From assembly GCA_017515985.1 (NCBI GenBank), contig JAFWDV010000002.1:1-42943 (forward strand): a DNA stretch of 42,943 nucleotides, read 5' to 3'. Below, in pieces: positions 25,001-32,359 of this stretch (position 1 is its first letter; each line of letters begins with the position of its first letter). The notes beneath the pieces are model-generated. The model was not told where the DNA came from. It ran no database searches and saw only the letters and a list, made by a program, of their open reading frames with translations. The position numbers and the translations under genes were made by a program. This DNA comes from Clostridia bacterium (lineage in GTDB: Bacteria > Bacillota > Clostridia > TANB77 > CAG-508).

Positions 25001-25368
25001 CTGGTCAAACAAAAGTAAGCGATAGAATAAAACTTGTTGATGAATTTAATGAAAATGACGATATTAAGGTATTTTTAATATCATTAAAAGCTGGTGGTAC
25101 AGGACTTAATTTAATTGGTGCCGATATGGTAATTCACTATGATCCATGGTGGAATATTTCAGCTGAAAATCAAGCTACGGATAGAACATACAGAATTGGT
25201 CAAAGGCGAAATGTCCAAGTGTATAAGCTAATAACTAAAAATTCTATAGAAGAAAAAATATATGAATTACAACAAAGAAAGGCAAAATTGGTTGATAATA
25301 TGCTTTCAACTAACGAGACATTTATAAGTAAATTATCTAAAGAAGAAATTATGGATTTATTTAAATAA
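22051..25368 (+). CDS. SWIM zinc-finger SNF2 family helicase
   Basis: The 1105-residue protein has a SWIM finger near the N-terminus (Cys74, Cys76, Cys86 and His88 in the CxC...CxH pattern). A 450-residue middle region follows, of the bacterial SNF2-associated type. The C-terminal SNF2 motor carries GLGKT (668-672), the DEAQ box (767-770), TGTPIENSL, LRRIKEEV and the final motif QATDRTYRIGQ. Such proteins move along duplex DNA; the bacterial full-length type is related to RapA/HepA-like remodelers, and its partner is unknown. There is no nuclease or methylase fusion and no obvious restriction or defence neighbours, so I read it as a core-genome remodeler. GAGGGG precedes the ATG. The next gene starts 63 bases downstream. 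Confidence 0.93.
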   Translation: MLVSKEIIEGLYRGIDNEIINNVNSFLRDDSIKIIKATYDDSRNFELHAKVKDNLETYDEYIKVQKNEIAKNRCSCSNAGMDNKLCKHTIATIKKFDNSSEYANIFGFETKKQQDNRLYDKANQYKTFSQIISSFYEDLKEKEDKGKVKQKVQSTIIGIESKLIYNSADKEISVEFKITDGKNSYKLKNLIEFFDHFADGGVYKYGQKIEFKHSKDVIKPSDLKVLEFILKYAEIMKYTNESIGQQRYYGKVMKEGEITVSNTCLDELFDVLEGNYVEAKKDYKGDKILFLDEEPEIKFVLEEADEENFTLYPNIDIYNYDVLTGKKYLYMLIDDVLYRCPLSYKNTIIKLLDLYKNNFTKEVIFKKSDLPKLYSLVVPSIKDNLEIGKISADEMEKYIPQDLYVKVFLDATETNFITADIKFGYRDFEFNPLEDDSNISIPRDVLKETSALETFMKSGFMLDQHNSRLVLADDEKIYNFLSDEIIQYMKNYEVLVTDAFRKREIKHPKISNLGIRIENNLLKIDLNDFNFSASDLAEIMERYKLHKKFYRLEDGSFIDLEQNETLDFLDKLNIDGELQYEQLTNGEFELPVYRTLYLDKILNNTSIIISKNKEYKDFITNIKSNDDEVINVPQNLNATMRRYQEVGFKWLKTLDNYGLGGILADDMGLGKTLQVIALLLDYNNNEEDRKTSIVVCPSSLALNWLSEINKFAPSLNACVISGNADERKELIKNVNEYDIIITSYDLLKRDVDIYSECKYEFKYIVADEAQYIKNNNTQNFKAIKKIKAQTKFALTGTPIENSLAELWSIFDFCMPGYLYGYRQFKEIFETPIIKDEDGYKTKKLKMLIEPFILRRIKEEVLTELPEKTVTVLNSQMEDEQQKIYMSYMAEAREEVANELSISGFEKNQMKILALLMRLRQICCHPRLFVDNYQDGSGKLNQCMEIIKDAVQGNHKILLFSGYTSMFDIIEPELNAEGIKFFKLTGQTKVSDRIKLVDEFNENDDIKVFLISLKAGGTGLNLIGADMVIHYDPWWNISAENQATDRTYRIGQRRNVQVYKLITKNSIEEKIYELQQRKAKLVDNMLSTNETFISKLSKEEIMDLFK

Positions 25369-25431
25369 GATTTTGATGTATAATTTTATACAGAAGGGAG
25401 TATTCGCTTTTTAGCGGAGTAACGGTGGCGT

Positions 25432-26802
25432 ATGGATAATTCTTTAAAATTTGAAAATTATAGAAATGAATATAAGGAATTTTTATATAACGATTATTCT
25501 TTAACAGAGGATTCGGAAGCAATATATCTAGAGTATAACTTTGAGATTACCGGTCTTACAAAGTTTACACCTAAGCTTAAGATTCTAAAAAAGAATATGA
25601 GTTTTAAATCAATAGATTCTGAATATGCCAAAAATATGGCTTTCAACATAGGTCTAATTGAGCTTATTAGTTACTGGAAATGTGCATGTCCACCAAAAAT
25701 AATAGTTAAGTGCGGATACTTAAGCGATGAGCAGATTGCTTTTTGGAAAAAAATATATTTTTATGGTTTGGGTGAATTGTTTTATACAAATGGTATTAAA
25801 ACAAATATAAATGATTTTGTAACTATTGAATCTGCAAAAGAGCCAACTTTCAATTACGAGAGAATTGAAGATATATCTAATGGATACATTGTTCCTATAG
25901 GTGGTGGTAAAGATTCAGTCGTTACATTGGAAACTTTAAATATTGATAGAAAAAGCGATTATGCATTAATAATAAATCCAAAACCTGTAACGTTAAAATG
26001 TGCTGAAATTGCAGGTTTAGGTAGTGATAATATAATTGAAATTAATAGAGTAATAGATAAAAATTTGATTGATTTAAATAGCAAAGGTTTTATCAATGGA
26101 CATACACCATTTTCAGCAATGCTTGCATTTGTTTCATACTTTGTTGCTTATTTATTATCAAAAAAATATGTTGCTTTATCTAATGAAAATAGTGCTAATG
26201 AATCAAACGTTGTTGGAGAGAAAATAAATCATCAGTATTCAAAAAGTTTTGAATTTGAATGTGATTTTGAAAGATATGCAGAAAACTTTTTAAAAGCACC
26301 AGTCAAATATTTTAGTTTTTTAAGACCATTGAATGAACTTCAAATTGCGAAGATTTTTTCTAAGCATGAAAAATATCATGCTACATTTAAAAGTTGTAAC
26401 GTGGGAAGTAAAAGTGCTGAATGGCAATGGTGTTGTAACTGTGCAAAATGTTTATTCGCATACATTATTTTAAGTCCTTTCTTATATAAAGAAAAACTAG
26501 TTAAAATATTTGGTGAAGATTTATATGAGAAAGAAAGCTTGCTTAAGACGTTTGTGGAGCTTACAGGTAATGGTGAAACTAAACCTTTTGATTGCGTTGG
26601 AACCTACGAAGAGGTCAATTTTGCTATATCAAAGACAATCGAAAATATACAAAGTAATGGCGAAAAAATGCCACTATTACTAAAATATTATCTTGAAAAT
26701 TATAAACTTGTTGACACATCAAAAGATATAACAAAGCTATTTAATACTGAAAATAATTTAACGGATGAGCAAAGCGAGATGCTTAGAAAAGAGGTTTTTT
26801 AA
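25432..26802 (+). CDS. murL: MurL-like UDP-MurNAc-L-Ala-L-Glu epimerase
   Basis: The 456-residue protein has a PP-loop-like ATP site, PIGGGKDSVVTLETL (GGGKDS at 157-162). Later come INGHTPFSAMLAF and SNENSANESNV, and a C-terminal Cys cluster WQWCCNCAKCLFAY. This is the pattern of MurL, described from Xanthomonas oryzae, which uses ATP to invert L-Glu to D-Glu on UDP-MurNAc-L-Ala-L-Glu. The call is strongly backed by the next gene: a MurD-like ligase starts at the base after its stop codon, as in murL-murD2 pairs. The SD is weak (GGTGG, 4 bases from the ATG) and a CGCT/AGCG hairpin lies in the leader, so translation may be modulated. A TATAAT at 25379-25384 may be a local promoter. Confidence 0.85.
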   Translation: MDNSLKFENYRNEYKEFLYNDYSLTEDSEAIYLEYNFEITGLTKFTPKLKILKKNMSFKSIDSEYAKNMAFNIGLIELISYWKCACPPKIIVKCGYLSDEQIAFWKKIYFYGLGELFYTNGIKTNINDFVTIESAKEPTFNYERIEDISNGYIVPIGGGKDSVVTLETLNIDRKSDYALIINPKPVTLKCAEIAGLGSDNIIEINRVIDKNLIDLNSKGFINGHTPFSAMLAFVSYFVAYLLSKKYVALSNENSANESNVVGEKINHQYSKSFEFECDFERYAENFLKAPVKYFSFLRPLNELQIAKIFSKHEKYHATFKSCNVGSKSAEWQWCCNCAKCLFAYIILSPFLYKEKLVKIFGEDLYEKESLLKTFVELTGNGETKPFDCVGTYEEVNFAISKTIENIQSNGEKMPLLLKYYLENYKLVDTSKDITKLFNTENNLTDEQSEMLRKEVF

Positions 26803-28146
26803 ATGATTAATGAACTTATTAATTATTTTAAAGATAAAAAAATTGTTATCTTAGGGTTTGGAAGAGAGGGAATTTCTTCATATAATTTAATAAGAAAACA
26901 TTTACCTGATCAAAAACTTTTTATTGCTGATGGAAACGAAAAGATTTATGAACAATATGATTTCTTAAAAAGTGATAAAAATGTGGAAATCATTGCTGGA
27001 AAATCTTACCTAGAAGGTTTGGAAAATTTCGATATAATACTAAAAACTCCAGGTATTTCTTTTGTTGGAATTGATATATCAAAATTTAAAGATAAAATAA
27101 AATCACAAGTTGAGTTGTTACTTGAATTTTTTAATATAAGAACAATTGGAGTAACGGGTACAAAGGGAAAAAGTACAACAAGTTCTTTAATTTATAAGAT
27201 ACTTGAAGAGCAAAATGTTGATTGTAAATTTATGGGAAATATTGGTGTTCCTATATTTGATAATGTTGAAGCGCTAAAAGAAAATATGATTGTTGTTCTT
27301 GAGCTTTCTTCTCATCAGTTAGAATACGTAAAGCATTCACCTAATATTTCAATTTTATTAAATATTTTTGAAGAGCATCTAGATCATTACGATTCGTATG
27401 AAAAATATGCTGAAGCAAAATGTAATATTTATAAATATCAAAGTTGTGATGATTGTTTCTTATATAATATTGATAATGAAATGATTAATAGGTGCGTAAA
27501 TAACGTCGAGGCTAAAACATACAAAGTAAGTTTAAAAGACGAAAATGCTGATATTTATTTAAAAGATGGATTTGTATATTGTAAGGGTGAGAAGATTTAT
27601 AGTGAGAAAGAGCCTAGAGCTCTTTTGGGAGAATTCAATTTAAATAATATAATGTTTGCTTTAGGGGTTGCTAAAATCCTTAATTTAAACATTGAAAAGG
27701 CTATTAAAAGTATCGCAACATTTGAAACTTTGGAACATAGATTAGAGCTAGTTGGAAAATTTGACGATGTTTATTACTATGATAATTGCATTGGAACTAT
27801 TCCAATGGCAACTATAGAGGCCGTAAAGGCACTTAAAAATGTCGATACATTGATAATTGGTGGTATGGATAGAGGTATTGATTATAGCGAATTTATTGAT
27901 TTTTTGAATAATAGTGATATTTCGCATATAGTTTGTATGCCAAAGACTGGCCACGATATTGCAAAAAAATTAAAAGAAAACAAAGCAATAATAGTTGAAA
28001 CTTTAGAAGAAGCCGTTGAGGTTTCAAAGAAAATAACAAAAAAAGGAATGAGTTGCCTTATTTCGCCAGCTGCAGCAAGCTATGGATTCTTTAAGAATTT
28101 TGAGGAAAAAGGCAATAGATTTAAGGAGCTGGTTAAGGGTAATTAA
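26803..28146 (+). CDS. murD2: MurD2-like UDP-MurNAc-L-Ala--L-Glu ligase
   Basis: The 447-residue Mur ligase has an N-terminal Rossmann part (VILGFGREGISSY), the P-loop GVTGTKGKSTTSS (GTKGKST at 119-125), ELSSHQLEY, NIFEEHLDHYDSYEKY and a C-terminal domain with HRLELVG. Classical MurD usually reads GTNGKTT in the P-loop; the KGKS form and the direct contact with murL point to MurD2, which adds L-Glu (not D-Glu) to UDP-MurNAc-L-Ala. The start codon follows the murL stop with no gap, suggesting translational coupling; an AAAGAGG lies within the end of murL. If a classical murD also exists elsewhere, this would be a second route. The specificity is inference from context. Confidence 0.85.
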   Translation: MINELINYFKDKKIVILGFGREGISSYNLIRKHLPDQKLFIADGNEKIYEQYDFLKSDKNVEIIAGKSYLEGLENFDIILKTPGISFVGIDISKFKDKIKSQVELLLEFFNIRTIGVTGTKGKSTTSSLIYKILEEQNVDCKFMGNIGVPIFDNVEALKENMIVVLELSSHQLEYVKHSPNISILLNIFEEHLDHYDSYEKYAEAKCNIYKYQSCDDCFLYNIDNEMINRCVNNVEAKTYKVSLKDENADIYLKDGFVYCKGEKIYSEKEPRALLGEFNLNNIMFALGVAKILNLNIEKAIKSIATFETLEHRLELVGKFDDVYYYDNCIGTIPMATIEAVKALKNVDTLIIGGMDRGIDYSEFIDFLNNSDISHIVCMPKTGHDIAKKLKENKAIIVETLEEAVEVSKKITKKGMSCLISPAAASYGFFKNFEEKGNRFKELVKGN

Positions 28147-28170
28147 TTTCTAATAGAAGGAGAATTAATT

Positions 28171-28746
28171 ATGAAAATAATACTTGCGTCTCAATCTCCA
28201 CGCAGAAGAGAGATTTTGAAAAAAATTGTACCAGAATTTGAAATTATAGTAAGTGATGCTGATGAACATCTTACACCAGGATTAACCAAAAAAGAGCTTG
28301 TTATCGATGTTTCTTATCAAAAGGCAAAAGATGTATTTGATAAAACAAGCGGTGATAGAATTGTTATCGGATCAGATACTATGGTTATAAAGAATGATAA
28401 AATATATGGAAAGCCAAAAAGTGAGGAAAATGCCAAAAATCTAATAAAAGAGCTATTATCTGGTGATGGTACTCACGAAGTTTATAATGGAATTTCTATA
28501 ATTGTAGAAAAGAGCGGCAAAATTCAAAGGTTTGATAGATTTGATTCCGCTAAGGTTTATTTTAACGATATTACTGATGAAGAAATTGATAAATGGATTG
28601 CAACAGGAAAAGCAATGGATAAAGCTGGTGCGTACGCAATGCAAGAAGAGTTTGGAGTATTTGTTGATAAAATAGACGGAAATTATAGTGCGGTTGTAGG
28701 ACTTTCTATGCCAAAAGTTTATGAAATAATTAAACAATTTATTTAA
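28171..28746 (+). CDS. maf: Maf family nucleoside triphosphate pyrophosphatase
   Basis: The 191-residue protein begins IILASQSPRRREIL, the Maf signature, followed by VIGSDTMV and a C-terminal GAYAMQEEFGVFVDKIDGNYSAVVGL. Maf proteins hydrolyse dTTP/UTP or modified nucleotides and have been linked to septum inhibition in Bacillus. AGAAGGAG precedes the ATG. It lies 24 bases after murD2, so probably in the murL-murD2-maf-trmFO transcript. Confidence 0.94.
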   Translation: MKIILASQSPRRREILKKIVPEFEIIVSDADEHLTPGLTKKELVIDVSYQKAKDVFDKTSGDRIVIGSDTMVIKNDKIYGKPKSEENAKNLIKELLSGDGTHEVYNGISIIVEKSGKIQRFDRFDSAKVYFNDITDEEIDKWIATGKAMDKAGAYAMQEEFGVFVDKIDGNYSAVVGLSMPKVYEIIKQFI

Positions 28747-28772
28747 TTGTGATAGATTTCGAAATATATTGG

Positions 28773-28815
28773 ACGTCATATTTATTATGGCGTCTTTGGT
28801 ATTTTATTGGGAAGG
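28773..28815 (+). other. Weak hairpin between maf and trmFO
   Basis: GACGTCAT pairs with ATGGCGTC (one G-U pair) with a short AT loop, followed by TTTGGTATTTT. It may act as a partial terminator that lowers trmFO expression. Confidence 0.45.
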
Positions 28816-28824
28816 AAGAAATAT

Positions 28825-30189
28825 ATGAATGATTATATTACAGTAATTGGAGCAGGTTTAGCGGGAAGCGAAGCGGCATATCAAATAGCTAAGGCTGGAA
28901 TAAAAGTAAAGCTTTATGAAATGAAACCAAAAAAGTTTTCTCCAGCACATTCAAATGAAAATTGTGCAGAAATAGTTTGCAGCAATTCATTTAAATCAAA
29001 TTTGCATACAAATGCTTGTGGACTTTTAAAAGAAGAGCTTAGAATGCTTGGCTCTTTGCTCATAGATATTGCTGATAAAACATCAGTACCGGCTGGACAA
29101 GCTTTGGCAGTTGATAGAGAATTATTTGCTGAAAAAGTAACAAGTATATTAAAAAATGAACCAAATATAGAAATTATGAATGAGGAGATTGGTGATAAAA
29201 TTCATCTAAAGGATATAGCTGATAAAGGTATTGTAATAATTGCAACAGGCCCTCTTACATCTGAAAAATTATCGGATGAGATTAAATCTATAACGGGTGA
29301 TGAAGATTTACATTTCTACGATGCGGCAGCACCAATAGTTACTAGGGATTCTGTTGATATGAATATCGCTTTTTGGGGTGATAGATATGATCAAGAAAGA
29401 TCTAAGGATGAGGATATTGAGGAATGGAAAAATAAGATAAAAAGTATAAAAAAATCTGATTATTTAAACCTTCCAATGAATAAAGAAGAGTATGAAATAT
29501 TTTGCAATGAGCTAGTTAATGCTGAAGTTGTGGAATTGCATCAATTTGAGAAAAGAGAAATCTTTGAAGGATGTATGCCTATAGAAGTAATGGCCAAAAG
29601 AGGTATTGATACACTAAGATATGGTCCTCTAAAGCCGGTAGGTTTTACAGATCCAAGAACGGGATATAGACCATATGCTGTGGTACAACTAAGGCAGGAT
29701 AATTCAGAAGGAAACATATATAATATGGTAGGGTTTCAAACAAACTTGAAATTTGGAGAGCAAAAAAGAGTATTTGGTTTAATTCCTGGTCTTGAAAATG
29801 CTGATTTTCAAAAGTATGGTGTTATGCACAGAAATACATACATAAATTCAACAAAGTTATTGGATAATACGTATAATTTTAAAAATAATACAAATATATA
29901 TTTTGCAGGGCAAATTACAGGCGTTGAGGGTTATGTTGAATCAATTTCTTCAGGTTTTGTTTCTGCAAAAAATGCAATTAATAAAATAAAAGGATTGGGG
30001 AATATTAATTATGGTGAGCTAACGATGATTGGTGCACTTTCGAAATATATTTCAACTGAAAATAAAAATTTCCAGCCTATGAATGCGAATTTTGGCATTT
30101 TACCGCCACTTGAAAGCAATGTAAGGGATAAAAAAATTAGATATCAAATGCTTGCTGATAGAGCAATAGAAGAGCTAAATAAAAAATAG
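28825..30189 (+). CDS. trmFO: Folate-dependent tRNA (uracil-54-C5)-methyltransferase TrmFO
   Basis: The 454-residue flavoprotein starts with the FAD-binding VIGAGLAGSEAAYQIAKAG. It continues with the TrmFO-specific NENCAEIVCSNSFKSN (containing the conserved Cys), YDAAAPIV, GYRPYAVVQLRQDN and the C-terminal QITGVEGYVESISSG. It forms ribothymidine at position 54 of tRNAs using methylene-THF, the usual route in Firmicutes. ATG 28825 is chosen because GGAAGG lies upstream and the conserved sequence begins two residues later; the frame is open 6 codons further. It is the last gene of the murL unit. Confidence 0.95.
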   Translation: MNDYITVIGAGLAGSEAAYQIAKAGIKVKLYEMKPKKFSPAHSNENCAEIVCSNSFKSNLHTNACGLLKEELRMLGSLLIDIADKTSVPAGQALAVDRELFAEKVTSILKNEPNIEIMNEEIGDKIHLKDIADKGIVIIATGPLTSEKLSDEIKSITGDEDLHFYDAAAPIVTRDSVDMNIAFWGDRYDQERSKDEDIEEWKNKIKSIKKSDYLNLPMNKEEYEIFCNELVNAEVVELHQFEKREIFEGCMPIEVMAKRGIDTLRYGPLKPVGFTDPRTGYRPYAVVQLRQDNSEGNIYNMVGFQTNLKFGEQKRVFGLIPGLENADFQKYGVMHRNTYINSTKLLDNTYNFKNNTNIYFAGQITGVEGYVESISSGFVSAKNAINKIKGLGNINYGELTMIGALSKYISTENKNFQPMNANFGILPPLESNVRDKKIRYQMLADRAIEELNKK

Positions 30190-30219
30190 TCGAAAACTTT
30201 AAAATTTCAAAATAAAATA

Positions 30220-30248
30220 TAGACAAAAAATATTTTTTTTAATATAAT
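30220..30248 (+). promoter_or_regulatory. Promoter of the ydbC-like gene
   Basis: TAGACA (30220-30225), 17 bases, TATAAT (30243-30248), 24 bases before the start codon. Confidence 0.75.
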
Positions 30249-30271
30249 TAAAAAAAACGGGGGATGAAAAT

Positions 30272-30493
30272 ATGGCAGAATTAAAATATGAAATAATTGA
30301 AAAATTAGGAGTTTTATCTGAATCAGATAAAGGATGGAAGAAAGAGCTTAATCTAGTAAAATGGAATGATTATGCTCCAAAGTATGATTTAAGAGACTGG
30401 AGTGAAGATCATACTAGAATGGGTAAAGGTTTAACGTTAACAAAAGATGAATTAACTAGTTTAAAAGACATATTAGATAAAATTGAAAAATAA
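30272..30493 (+). CDS. YdbC/PC4-like single-stranded DNA-binding protein
   Basis: The 73-residue protein matches the bacterial PC4 (YdbC) family: KYEIIEKLGVLSES, GWKKELNLVKWND, PKYDLRDWSEDHTRMGKGLTLT and a C-terminal helix. The family folds like the C-terminal domain of eukaryotic PC4 and binds single-stranded nucleic acid as a dimer. GGGGG precedes the ATG. It leads a two-gene unit with the next small gene 18 bases away. Confidence 0.9.
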   Translation: MAELKYEIIEKLGVLSESDKGWKKELNLVKWNDYAPKYDLRDWSEDHTRMGKGLTLTKDELTSLKDILDKIEK

Positions 30494-30511
30494 AATTTAA
30501 AGGAAAACGTT

Positions 30512-30694
30512 ATGGATAAAGGATTTGATGATATATTTGAATCACTAAAACAGTTGCATAAGAAGTATAGCTCTGAAGAGTATTTAAGTAATTTAGATAC
30601 TTTTAATAAGAATTCTGAAGAGCTTCAAACATTATTAGAAAAATATAATACTGATGAGGTTGATGATAAAAAACAAAAGAAAAAATCAAAATAA
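30512..30694 (+). CDS. Small charged protein of unknown function
   Basis: The 60-residue product is helical and highly charged (MDKGFDDIFESLKQLHKKYSSEEYL at the start of about 45 helical residues), with a Lys-rich end (KKQKKKSK). It has no recognisable domain. AAAGGAAAA precedes the ATG. The short distance to the ydbC-like gene suggests they are expressed together. A coiled-coil or nucleic-acid-associated role is possible. Confidence 0.6.
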   Translation: MDKGFDDIFESLKQLHKKYSSEEYLSNLDTFNKNSEELQTLLEKYNTDEVDDKKQKKKSK

Positions 30695-30722
30695 TTATTT
30701 TATAATGTACGGATTATAAGAG

Positions 30723-30757
30723 AAATTTAGCTCTATTTTAGGGCTAAATTTTTTTGC
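30723..30757 (+). terminator. Terminator of the ydbC-like unit
   Basis: AAATTTAGCTC pairs with GGGCTAAATTT (30723-30733 with 30741-30751, one G-U pair), followed by a T-run. Confidence 0.88.
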
Positions 30758-30816
30758 TTTATGAAGATGTAAGAGATATTTGATAGAATAAAAAAATTAC
30801 AAATATAAAAACGTTA

Positions 30817-30840
30817 AAAAGCGCTTTCTCAAGCGCTTTT
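30817..30840 (+). terminator. Second terminator-like hairpin
   Basis: AAAAGCGCTT/AAGCGCTTTT (10 bp, TCTC loop) with a short T tract at its 3' side. A backup terminator, possibly bidirectional. Confidence 0.7.
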
Positions 30841-30888
30841 CTAAAAATAAAAGGGGATGTGGTTAGTAACTGGAGTAATATTTTTTTA

Positions 30889-30916
30889 TTGTTACTAACG
30901 TTAAATAAAATATAAC
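30889..30916 (+). promoter_or_regulatory. Promoter candidate of the murA cluster
   Basis: TTGTTA (30889-30894), 16 bases, TATAAC (30911-30916). The -35 lies in the right arm of the inverted repeat GTTAGTAAC/GTTACTAAC, which could be an operator. Confidence 0.45.
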
Positions 30917-30932
30917 AATACAATTTGTCCTT

Positions 30933-31040
30933 ATTGTGAATTTATAGTGTCGTATTGGAAAAGTTTTTTCGCTGTAGAAAAAAAATCTAAAAATCCAATA
31001 GTATAAAGGCTTTACAAAGTCTGAACAAAATATTCACAAT
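30933..31040 (+). promoter_or_regulatory. Folded leader-RNA candidate upstream of murA
   Basis: Nested complementarity suggests a closed multi-helix RNA. P1 is ATTGTGAAT (30933-30941) with ATTCACAAT (31032-31040), 9 bp. P2 is TATTGGA (30953-30959) with TCCAATA (30994-31000). P3 is TTTTTTC (30964-30970) with GAAAAAA (30977-30983). P4 is a 5-6-bp hairpin at 31008-31021. P1 closes a junction with two arms. It lies 43 bases before murA. No known riboswitch class is recognised; a cis-regulatory leader is inference. Confidence 0.4.
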
Positions 31041-31082
31041 TACATAAAATATATCATGAAATAATTAAAGGAAGTGAGATAG

Positions 31083-32336
31083 ATGAAATCGTATATTATA
31101 GAAGGAGGGAAAAAGATTGAAGGAAATGTTAGAGTTAGTGGCTCTAAAAATGCAGCTCTTCCTATATTAGCTGCTACAATTCTTTGTCCGGATTCTAATA
31201 AATTATATAATATTCCTAAAATAAGTGATACCGAAAATACTTTGGAAATTTTGAAGATTTTGGGTTGCAAGATTAAGCAAAATCATGGTAAAATATATGT
31301 CAATTCAAGGAATATTAATACAAAAGAAATACCCAGTGAATTAATGAGTAAAATGAGATCTACGGTAATACTTGCAGGGGCCATTTTGGGTAGATTTAAA
31401 GAGGTTATTTTTTCATATCCAGGTGGATGCGACATAGGTGCAAGGCCGATAGACATACATATTAATGCTTTTAAAAAATTGGGAATAGAAATAAAAGAAG
31501 AAAATGGATACGTAAGGTGCAAGGCTGATAAAATAATAGGAACAGATATTAATCTTGATTTTCCAAGTGTTGGCGCTACAGAAAATATTATTTTGGCTAC
31601 TGTATTAGCAGATGGAAAGACAACAATAAATAATGCTGCGATGGAACCTGAAATAATAGACATGGTGAAGTTTTTAAGAAAAATGGGAGCTAAAATATTT
31701 GGAGAAGGAACAAATCAAATTTCGATAATTGGAGTAAAACATTTATCAGGAACTAGTTATAATATAATGCCAGATCGTATAGAAGCTGGCACTTTATTAT
31801 GTGCAGCTGCAGCAACAGGAGGAAAAATTGTTTTATCGAATTCTAATAGTGAACATATGGGAGCTATTATAAATAAGTTAGATGAATGCGGATGTCAAGT
31901 TTCTTGCAGTGCTGATAAAATAAGTCTAAGTGCACCTAAAAAATTAAAGCATATAGAAATTAAAACGATGATTTATCCGGGATTCCCAACAGATTTGCAA
32001 CAGGTGTTTACTTCTATGATGACTAAATCATCGGGTACTTCGATTATTGTTGAAAATATTTTTGAAAACAGATATAAATTTATATCAGAGCTAAGAAAAA
32101 TGGGTGCTAAAATTGTTGTTGAAGGTAGAACGGCAATTGTTACAGGAAAAAGAAAGCTTCAATCTGCAGAAATGATATGTACAGATTTACGCGGTGGAGC
32201 AGCACTTGTAATTGCTGCAATGACAGCAAAAGGAATTTCCAAGATTAGCAACATAGAATACATACTTAGAGGCTACGAAAATTTCGATAAGAAACTCAGT
32301 AGTTTAGGAGCAAAAATTAGAATCGAAGATATCTAA
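31083..32336 (+). CDS. murA: UDP-N-acetylglucosamine 1-carboxyvinyltransferase
   Basis: The 417-residue EPSP-synthase-fold enzyme catalyses the first committed step of peptidoglycan synthesis (enolpyruvyl transfer from PEP to UDP-GlcNAc). Motifs are GSKNAALPILAAT at the start (with the conserved Lys), YPGGCDIGARPIDIH with the catalytic Cys116 (the fosfomycin target) and the C-terminal DLRGGAALVIAAM. AAAGGAAGTG precedes the ATG. It heads the cluster murA-divIB-DUF881 (three copies)-sbp and is 23 bases from divIB. Confidence 0.96.
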   Translation: MKSYIIEGGKKIEGNVRVSGSKNAALPILAATILCPDSNKLYNIPKISDTENTLEILKILGCKIKQNHGKIYVNSRNINTKEIPSELMSKMRSTVILAGAILGRFKEVIFSYPGGCDIGARPIDIHINAFKKLGIEIKEENGYVRCKADKIIGTDINLDFPSVGATENIILATVLADGKTTINNAAMEPEIIDMVKFLRKMGAKIFGEGTNQISIIGVKHLSGTSYNIMPDRIEAGTLLCAAAATGGKIVLSNSNSEHMGAIINKLDECGCQVSCSADKISLSAPKKLKHIEIKTMIYPGFPTDLQQVFTSMMTKSSGTSIIVENIFENRYKFISELRKMGAKIVVEGRTAIVTGKRKLQSAEMICTDLRGGAALVIAAMTAKGISKISNIEYILRGYENFDKKLSSLGAKIRIEDI

Positions 32337-32359
32337 AACCTAGGAGGATGAGGATTTAT

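Larger units (their letters stand above)
30695..31082 (+). other. 388-base gap with two terminators, a promoter and a structured leader candidate upstream of murA
   Basis: No gene is seen here. From left to right it holds a terminator (30723-30757), a GC-core hairpin (30817-30840), an inverted repeat GTTAGTAAC/GTTACTAAC (30862-30870 with 30891-30899), a promoter candidate (30889-30916), the folded element at 30933-31040, and the murA SD. Confidence 0.7.

Noticed and set aside
22051..25368. SNF2 helicase as part of a defence island (DISARM, Zorya or restriction type)
   Set aside because: Neighbours are gatCAB and peptidoglycan genes; no nuclease, methylase or defence partner.
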